From Orbilia blumenaviensis (Eukaryota; Ascomycota; Orbiliomycetes; Orbiliales; Orbiliaceae), in assembly GCA_036872755.1 (NCBI GenBank), contig JAVHNS010000002.1, forward strand, positions 3,844,001 through 3,908,000: a stretch of DNA of 64,000 bases, written 5' to 3'. Every line of letters starts with the position of its first letter. Position 1 is the stretch's first letter. The position numbers were made by a program, and so were the translations under genes. A model generated the notes under the pieces. That model saw nothing but the letters and a program-made list of their open reading frames with translations. It did not search any database and was not told where the DNA came from. Below, piece by piece: positions 56,707-64,000 of this stretch.

Positions 56707-57569
56707 TTAATGAGGAAGAGCGGGAAGAGGGGTGACCGTCAAATCATTGTCCAAGGCGCAATCCCCGGCAGTCTTCGAGCCATAACGATACAGATGGGTA
56801 ATCTTATACCCCGGTTGGAATTTATGGGTCAACCACTGACCATCCTCTCCAAGAAAAGAAAAGACATAGGTATCGACTCCATCTTCGTCGATATAGTTAA
56901 TCGCAATCCTGAGTCTACGAGAATCACCAGAATCGTAGCTAGCTTGCTTCAACGTGAAACTCGTTACACTGGCGTTTTGTGTCCACCCCTTTTTAATCTT
57001 TTGGGTAAAGTGGATAGGAGCATCGTAGTTCTCGAACCGCATATGAATGATATACGTTTCCAAAAGTTTGCTCGGATCAGGGTCGAGGTATGCCATGAAA
57101 TTTATGGCAGTGTAATGCTGAACGTCATGTGGAGTGACGGTGGCATCAAAGATGACTGAGATCCTGTCGAGGTCGTCTGGGAAAGGTCTAACGTTACTGA
57201 CTGGCATGCCGAAGGTCTTGAAGCTTCCTTTCGGCGCTACTGGCGCTGGGGCTTCTTGCTTGACCGGTGGGGCATCTAGTGGCGAAGGTTAATTAGCATC
57301 ATGATTACATGTTAATGGAATTTTAGATGGATTGTAAACAGACCTAGGGATGGTAATGGCTGGCCGAGTTCATTCTTGGGCTGAAAGCCTTGACCCAACG
57401 TTTTGCTAGGAGCAGGCTGTCCTAGAGAGTTTTCAGGAGCAGGCTGTCCCAACGAGTCGCCGGGAGCGGATTGCTCCAATTGATCTTTATCCCATGAGTT
57501 TTGGCCATGGGCTTTGGCCCAGGGATACCATTCGTCCATAATTTGGTCGACTGCACCGGAAACAGACAT
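56707..57569 (-). CDS. Unknown two-exon protein with LGQP repeats and a conserved-looking C-terminal domain
   Basis: Exons (minus) 57569-57344 and 57275-56707, 264 residues; the intron has a GTCTGT donor, an ACTAG acceptor and compatible phase. The N-terminal part (MDEWYPWAKAHGQNSWDKDQ) leads into four imperfect repeats around LGQP(AP) (residues 34-72). A Pro/Ala linker follows. The C-terminal ~190 residues are rich in beta-type and aromatic residues (ISVIFDATVTPHDVQHYTAI, IIHMRFENYDAPIHFTQKIK, GEDGQWLTHKFQPGYKITHL) and read like one compact domain. There is no signal peptide or membrane segment. I do not recognise a family. Confidence 0.7.
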
Positions 57570-59540
57570 TTTGAAAAGTAGAATTTGGAGTTGAGATAGA
57601 AATTACGATAGCGATATAGTATGATATTGGGTTATATAAGGTATGTATGGATATCTTAAATTTGCCTTGGATTTACTTTACAGAAAAAGGCTCGAGTGGA
57701 GAGGCAATATTCAGCCCTTATATAGCCGGGTTCAAGATGATATGTAAGTCTAAACTACTCTAACACCGCGAATTTGATCTACCGATCACTATAATAGCAC
57801 CTGTACAGTAAGTCGACTTCCGGACCGAAAAGCAAGAATATTGACTCTTGTGAAAAGTTGAACAGTGCAGTGCAGTGAGCTATCTCGTTAGATCCCCTGC
57901 ACTGTAGAAATTGGCGTAGTTCTTCTGCCTGTAGGGCATCAAACCAAAGCTGCCAATTAATTACGAACGTCGTCAGCGTTCAGCTTGCGCTAGGTGAATG
58001 CATGGTCTACACCGAAATTGGTGAGCAGGCCAGCCAAAATAGGGATTAGTGCGGTAGTGCGGCAGGGGCTTTTCGCGAAGATGGTTGGATTTCTAAGTCG
58101 CATGCAGATGCAGGCCAGAGCAGCCGGCATGGGCCTGATGCGCGCTGCACACCAGAGCATTCGGAGCCAGGTTAAATGTCTAGTTTCCCCATACCATATC
58201 CCCATGGTGTTTTCAGGTCAGTTGGAGGGCCATCGGGACATGTCAGCGCTTGCCATTAATTCGAATTCTGACCAACATTAGTTAACTTTTATTGGCCTGC
58301 AAGTTTACGCAACACCTCGGCCACGGTCGCACATCCGGCCAAGTTTTCGCAGAATCCAACTCGCAGCATCTAGCACGGATTAGAAAAACCATTGATACAT
58401 GGGCAAAAAAAAAAAAAAAAAAAAAAAGGAAGCAAGCAAGCAAGCAAGCAAGAAAAACATCATAAGTAGATAAATAAAGGAGCGTAGAAATAATAACGAT
58501 AGTTCACTTCATCGCTGTTGGGGTGGAACATTGTGCATAATGTCACGGGGGTTGTGTATACCTACAAGGTTTTCAGTATTCGAATAAGATATTGTAGCTA
58601 TTCTGTATACAGCTTACACACACGTGGTAGCTGTATGGCAGCCGTTTCACTGCATTGCTAATTAACACGCCAAAGATATTCGAGGATACTACCAAGCGGC
58701 TTCTTTATTAAAAACTATTTGATTATCAATAGTTATCGGGGGCATTCGAATTCTTAAGCTTGCTTCTGGGTGAAAATCTATGTGTATAGACCAAGCGGAT
58801 TAGCCGTACTCCAGATCCCGGAATTTGCTCATGGGAAGAGGCTCCGATTATTTTAGCGTCGTGGAAGTCCAACCCTATGGATAGAAAATCTAGAGATCCA
58901 AATATTATTATATCTCACAATAGATAGCCTTAGTAGGTACTTAATTATAAATATTATAAATTTCTTAGTAACCAGGATATATGTTCATAGAGTCCAAACG
59001 TTCGTGTATGCGGCAGTATCATCTAAGATTTTGCGCATAGCGATATATGTCAGGCCCCAATAACAAGGCTGTAACTTCGATATATTCAGAAACTAGTCTC
59101 GGCCCCAGTTCAGAGACTGCTTTCTGATTCAATAAGTATGTTTGGGAATTGTTATCTTAGCCGGCGGGAAAATACTTGTGGGCTATGATGATGATCAATG
59201 CAACTAGCTTCCAGCGTCAAAAGCTCTCTGGCGGTGGTTATTTGCAAAGGAACAATGTTGGATTTTTTCGCGTTGCCGCCAAGGAAATTCTTACCTGTTT
59301 AGGACGCGCAATGACATCCAACCAAGAACCTCGTCAACCCACCTCGGCCACGATCTTGACATTCCTCCAAGCCCTTATACCATCTCCAGAGCCTTGTCAA
59401 CCCCTACAAAGCTTACTAATAGCTAGCAAAGCATATACATAAGCGCATCTATCTATATCCCCCTATCAAGCTTCAGAACTGGCCGGTCGTGCTCGCATTG
59501 TTGGATCTCGTACTCCCTCTGGATATAACGGTACATAAGG
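57570..59540. other. Intergenic stretch, no gene seen
   Basis: Contains 23 A at 58405-58427 directly followed by (AAGC)5 at 58430-58452. The frames at 57994-58281 and 59176-59442 have no features. The right end is the VPS24 promoter. Confidence 0.55.
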
Positions 59541-60276
59541 ATGCAGACAATAAAGAGCTTCATCTGGGGTCCAGATCCCGCTGAACAGGTAATTTGTCCT
59601 TGTTACATCTCTTTGAGACGCCGATATTGACGTATGCTCTCCTTCAAAGCAACGGAAATGTAACTCCCTAATCCGCCAAAACGCCCGACATCTGGATCGG
59701 CAAATCAGCACCCTCAAGACCTTAGAAAACAAGACTAAATCCCAAATCAAAGCCGCATCTACCCGTACATCTTCGACGAATAAGACGCTTTCCAAGAACT
59801 CGCAGTTGGAAATCCGGCTTCTCGCCCGAGAGCTTGTTAGGATCCGAAAACAGAACACAAGGCTAAATACCTCGAAAGCCCAACTAGAGTCGGTAGGGAT
59901 GCAAGTTAGGGAAGCATTTGCCGTGCGGAAGATCCAGGGCTCGATGAAAGCGTCGACAGACGTTATGCGAAATGTGAATGCGCTTGTACGGCTACCGGAG
60001 TTGACGGGGACAATGCAGGAGCTCACAAAGGCGTTAACGGCTGCGGAGATTATTTCGGAAATGACGGACGATATGGTGCCCGTGGAGGAGGAATTCGAAG
60101 ACGAAGAGGCTGAAGAAGAGGTGGATAAGGTGATAGCAGAGATTGTGGGTGATAGATTTGCAGATTCTGCGGTACCGGTTGATATGCCGGAGGTGCCTGT
60201 TGCTGAAGAGCCTGTCGCGGACGAGCAAGTTGATTTGGATGAGATGAGGAGTCGACTGGAGCAGCTGAGAAGCTAA
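59541..60276 (+). CDS. vps24: ESCRT-III subunit VPS24 (CHMP3)
   Basis: Forms ESCRT-III filaments on endosomes with Vps20, Snf7 and Vps2 to make multivesicular bodies. Exons 59541-59588 and 59650-60276 (intron 61 bp), 224 residues, as usual for the family. The first exon encodes MQTIKSFIWGPDPAEQ, equivalent to the WGPDPxEQ start of Vps24. A basic helical hairpin follows (RKCNSLIRQNARHLDRQI, RLLARELVRIRKQNTRL, KAQLESVGMQVREAFAVRKI), then VNALVRLPELTGTMQEL. The C-terminus is acidic and ends in DEMRSRLEQLRS, a MIM1 motif that binds the Vps4 MIT domain. The 3' end faces SBA1. Confidence 0.95.
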
Positions 60277-60789
60277 GGGGAAGACTTTGGATAACTGTGG
60301 ATGATGTGGGATTGACTGTAATGACTAATATACACAGATAATGGTTGCATTTGCTTGTTTGGATGGTAAACTTTGTTTTCGGGCATGGGTGGGTGCTCTT
60401 TATCAGCGGGTTCGCTTGCTTCTACTGTGTCTATACATTGTTTTACTCGCTTCGATGATATCCTCTTCGCCTTTTGGTTATTTTTTACTTTTATTTCCCA
60501 TAACATCGGGTGGACGATTGCTCAAGTATAGCGGCAGTCCACCAGCTTGTAGATCTCAAATGTTATCATATCCGTTATTAGAAACCAAATCCATTAGTTC
60601 TTTTGCAATAGGCGCAATCTCCACAATAAGAGGTAAAGTCAGCGACCATAAATTATATCGTATGCCAATTACGCCTTAAAAGAGACGGGAGTGGAGGCTA
60701 GCATCAAATTCCCCCTCCAGCATAAATACGTCAACCCCCCGAGGAAAAACAGAAACAGCCTGAAGAATATTTTTGGAAAAGAAATGCGT
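60277..60789. other. Convergent 3' region, no gene seen
   Basis: Lies between the ends of VPS24 (+) and SBA1 (-). No features recognised. Confidence 0.6.
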
Positions 60790-61650
60790 TTAATCAAGTT
60801 CTTCAATAGGCGACTTTTTCTTCTCTCCCGTTACGGGTTCGCTAGGAACGGCCTTTGGATTTTCACCCTCAAGATCGGGCATATCTTCATCATCGCTGTC
60901 ATCTTCAAGTCCAGCTCCGCCACCGGTCATGTCCATTCCTGGCATGCCCATGCCGCCCATGCCACCTAAACCGCTGAGATCTTGAGCACCTCCGAGTTTA
61001 GAGAAGTCGATGCCACCGAATCCACCAGCATCGTCACCACCGCCGAACTGTGACATCATGTTAGGGTCATATTCGGGTTCTGGGGCTGGACCATCCTGTT
61101 CGTCTTCGTCGACCCACTATGAAACGCGTTGTAAGTAAGAATAAAACCTCTACGCACCTTTTCCATCCTTATCACACAATAACGGGGATTGAAGGAAACC
61201 TACCTTGTCGAAATCGGTCTTCAACCAGTGCAGCTTGACCTTCTCCTTTGTCAACCTCGGCCAGAACTCCTCCTTGAGTTCCTTTTTCCGGATGATACAT
61301 TCGGTGGCTCTATCGGTATGGATATGCCTACTGTTTGCCACGTCGATTTCCTCGAAGAAATCAATCTTGAAGGTGTACTCCTTGCCCTTATTTGTGACGC
61401 CCTTGTAGGTGAGTGATGTGGGGGTTAAGTCGAGCTTAAGGCTCTCCTTAGCGACATCAGACTGTAGGACAGTAACATAGAGTGTATTCTTCTCGGCGAC
61501 GGTAAGACTAGAGCGTTGGGCCCAGATAACTAAAGAAGTGGACGTGGTAAGCTAGGGTTAGCTGGGGTTCACTCCAACGATATGCTGCAAGGCGGGGTGT
61601 TGGAGGGGTACCATACCCTCTGGGGTGAATGTTGCGGTTGCAGCTGCCAT
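60790..61650 (-). CDS. sba1: HSP90 co-chaperone p23 (SBA1/Wos2)
   Basis: Binds ATP-loaded HSP90 and slows its cycle. Exons (minus) 61650-61617, 61529-61204 and 61116-60790, 228 residues. A CS domain covers about residues 8-115: VIWAQRSSLTVAEKNTLYVT, GKEYTFKIDFFEEIDVANSR, and the family signature FWPRLTKEKVKLHWLKTDFD continuing as KWVDEDEQ across intron 2. The C-terminus is Gly/Met-rich (GGMGGMGMPGMDM) and acidic (DDSDDEDMPDLEG), as in fungal p23 proteins. The first exon encodes only 11 residues (MAAATATFTPE). Confidence 0.95.
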
Positions 61651-62607
61651 GATGGTGTCAAGGAACGGGTTGCTTGATGAGGTTTGTGAGATTCAGGTGC
61701 GCGAAAAGGGTACGGGATTGGGAAGAGATGAGATGTCGACACGAGTTGATGAGATGGATGGGATCAGAGGGAGGCTGAGAAGTCGTGAATTGGAAGCTGG
61801 GATTTTGTGTGCGGGAACAATTCTAGAGCTTTCCAGCACCAACGTCAATTCGATCTGGTTCGCCCCACTCAACACAACCCGCGCGGCACAGGCTAGACTT
61901 CGAACTGTAGCCCGCTTTCTTTAATTCATCCCTGCGCAGGCCTGCTACTACCTAGGTAGTTAGTATCCATTTTTATGATATGAGGTTCAATTCTGGCAAG
62001 GTTCAATTGCGCAATAAAGTGTTGAAGTAGCTGGCCTGTTTAGGTCGTTGGCTCTGCTTTTTTTTTTTTTTTTTTCTTTGACAACGGATAACTTGAAACT
62101 ATCTAGGTAAACAATTGGAACGGCGGACGCGCGGCTTCGATATATACCTAATCGCGATACTAAATAAGGCTAAAGGTATGATTTGGCTATTTAAGTCATA
62201 TCTGCCTTCACTTATGGACTATTTAAGGATTCTTACGCAGATACAAATCCATTGTGAACAGTTGTATTTGCTAAAGGTGGGTGAAATGGGGCCGCAGTGC
62301 TGGTATAATTATCGACGAACCGGATTCATTCCTGAGGGAGGGTGGGTAGCATTACACACAGGTCCAGGCAACCGTTTCAGTCTTCCGAAACCAGGCGGGA
62401 TAGGTTCTACTTCGATACTCAAATTTGCTGAGAATATTACTATCTATACTAGGTACTTTTTGATTTAAATGGGACATTGCACGTAGTAGTTCGGTATATA
62501 TCATTAATATTGAAGAAAAAAGACAGAAACTCCCTTTATGATTCCAGAATCGCTCCTAAAGTACATTTAAAATAAAATATGTAAAGAAAGACAAGAAAAA
62601 GAACAGA
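61651..62607. other. Intergenic stretch, no gene seen
   Basis: SBA1 promoter side and pirin 3' region. Run of 18 T at 62058-62075. The 117-codon frame at 62115 starts with TTG and shows nothing recognisable. Confidence 0.55.
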
Positions 62608-63480
62608 CTACTTGTCTGCCATGTCAAAGAAGACAAATTCCGCGCTCCGGTCTCCAACATTCTCAAAGGTTAATTGACTGCCTTCTTTGGTTTCGATCTT
62701 AAGACCGTCACCCTCCTCAAGCACCTGTTCTGACCCATCTTCCGCAGTGACCTTCACCTTGGCACCTCCTTCCGGAGCACCCTCCGTCTTCTTCCTGATA
62801 CCGGAACTCATAACCAATTGGATGAGTCCCAATCTCTTCCTTCCGCGATCCAGGTTCTCAGAGCCAGCCTTCTTAGTAAAAGTGTGGCTAACACTGTCGC
62901 CCTTCTCCTTCAAAATGCTAGCAAAGAACTCCACATCAGCGGGTATCGGGATCAATTCCTCTTTCCCGTCCTGCTTCGGCACACTGGCAAGCTTGTCTCC
63001 AAAGTTCTCTCGAGGAGAGATAATCTTCTTCAAAACACCAGCTTTGCTGTCCTCTGGGTGGTGTCGTGTGTAGTAGGTAGGCCTTAACCTAGCTTCATCA
63101 GGCTTGACCCAGATCTGTAAAATGGAAGCGTCGGATTTATTTCCGGCGTATTCCGAATGACTGATCCCTGTGCCCGCAGAAGTATATTGTACGTCTCCGC
63201 GCTTGAGCACCTCCACATTACCTAGAGAGTCCTTATGGATGATCTCGCCTCGGGTGATATATGTGAAGATCTCGAATTCACGGTGGTGGTGGGTGTCGAA
63301 ACCCTTGGATCGGGCAATGTTATCTTCATTGATAACCCGTAGAGGGCCGTAGGACATGTCCGCTGGAGAATAGTAGTTTGCGAACGAGAAAGTGTGATAT
63401 GTGCGCAACCAGCCATGATCGGCATAGCCGCGGGTGGAGGAAAGGCGGGGGATGAGCTTCATGGCGGTGGACTTCGACAT
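62608..63480 (-). CDS. Pirin family protein (bicupin)
   Basis: Single exon, 290 residues from ATG 63480. Pirins are iron-binding cupins; some have quercetin dioxygenase activity, others act as nuclear cofactors. The N-terminal cupin contains the metal-site segments DTHHHREFEIFTYITRGEI and SAGTGISHSEYAG, which supply the expected His, His, His and Glu. ILQIWVKPD and a second, diverged cupin follow (VEFFASILKEKGDSVSHTF). The C-terminus carries an insertion (EGAPEGGAKVKVTAEDG) and ends EFVFFDMADK. Biological role in fungi is mostly unknown. Confidence 0.93.
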   Translation of the reverse strand: MSKSTAMKLIPRLSSTRGYADHGWLRTYHTFSFANYYSPADMSYGPLRVINEDNIARSKGFDTHHHREFEIFTYITRGEIIHKDSLGNVEVLKRGDVQYTSAGTGISHSEYAGNKSDASILQIWVKPDEARLRPTYYTRHHPEDSKAGVLKKIISPRENFGDKLASVPKQDGKEELIPIPADVEFFASILKEKGDSVSHTFTKKAGSENLDRGRKRLGLIQLVMSSGIRKKTEGAPEGGAKVKVTAEDGSEQVLEEGDGLKIETKEGSQLTFENVGDRSAEFVFFDMADK

Positions 63481-64000
63481 TTTGATTGTTTTGGGATGTG
63501 GAGTTTAGATGTTCAAATGGAATTGTAATTGGAGGAAAAGTTTTGTAGATCTAGATCTGACTTGCGAAAGTGCGACGCAAATGTGGATATTAGATTAACT
63601 AATTTGATTGAAGCTTCTGAGTAGATATAAATTGAATTGAATGATCTGATGATTTTTTAAGGATCGAAAGCAATCATGGAGGCTCCCTCGAGGTTAATTT
63701 ATACCTGGCTCCCCATGGCTTCTCGTCTCCCGATGACGAGCTTTCGAAGGTTGCATTAGTCCGCATTTCCAATGGATGACTTAAATCTGGATTCCTAGAT
63801 CCAGACGAACCAGGAATATTCGATTACACGAGATGTTAGTCAAGGAATTTAAGCTTCTTAAACATGGCTTAGAAGGTGGTATTGAGTGCGTTAGTGTGGT
63901 TGAAGAGTTGGTTCAGTAAGCCGCTAAAAGGCTGAATAAGAAGTGCTATGGATGACAAAGGTGAATAATCCGCTTAAAAATGCCCATCAGAGAAAACCCG
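63481..64000. other. Upstream region of the pirin gene, no gene seen
   Basis: Presumed promoter and leader of the minus-strand pirin gene. No coding frame or specific site recognised before the window ends. Confidence 0.55.

Noticed and set aside
62115..62468. 117-codon frame between SBA1 and pirin
   Set aside because: It starts with TTG, and the in-frame ATG comes late. No motif or splice partner.

Overview
This is a 64 kb stretch of a filamentous ascomycete genome (Pezizomycotina; Leotiomycetes is my best guess, from the style of the genes only). The main clue is that nearly every gene is split by short introns of about 50-160 bp with GTAAGT-type donors and AG acceptors. The products are fungal: a siderophore transporter, a Zn2Cys6 factor, GPI-anchored wall proteins, F-box proteins, TMA46, UPF3 and SIT4. 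All gene models come from reading splice sites by eye. Exon joins were checked for reading-frame phase and protein continuity, but no alignment or RNA data were available.

Layout. 0-8 kb: the 3' end of a GPI-anchored protein with six Cys/His repeats, a membrane protein whose reading frame lacks an ATG, the relic of an F-box gene, and a five-exon siderophore transporter preceded by GATA-type boxes. 8-20 kb: an RNA-centred group made of the mRNA export adaptor YRA1/ALY (with a 1,009 bp intron), the translation-associated zinc-finger protein TMA46 and the nonsense-mediated decay factor UPF3. Lying among them are a four-exon secreted acidic repeat protein and the 39-residue oligosaccharyltransferase subunit OST4. 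20-32 kb: a three-exon 70-residue gene, a PNPOx-like flavin-fold protein, the PP6-type phosphatase SIT4, an MFS transporter, a Cys-rich GPI protein and three copies of a small inverted-repeat transposon (MITE).

32-44 kb is about 12 kb without a convincing gene. 44.4-48.5 kb holds a Zn2Cys6 regulator behind an apparent 2.5 kb leader. 48.5-55 kb is again empty. 55-64 kb holds an F-box protein, an unrecognised two-exon protein with LGQP repeats, ESCRT-III VPS24, the HSP90 co-chaperone p23/SBA1 and a pirin.

No operon-like pathway is visible. Housekeeping genes sit in convergent pairs (TMA46/UPF3, PNPOx-like/SIT4, VPS24/SBA1) and one divergent pair (OST4/TMA46). Accessory genes (secreted protein, GPI proteins, siderophore transporter, F-box relic) are scattered between gene-poor stretches. 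No tRNA, rRNA, CRISPR array or autonomous transposon was recognised.
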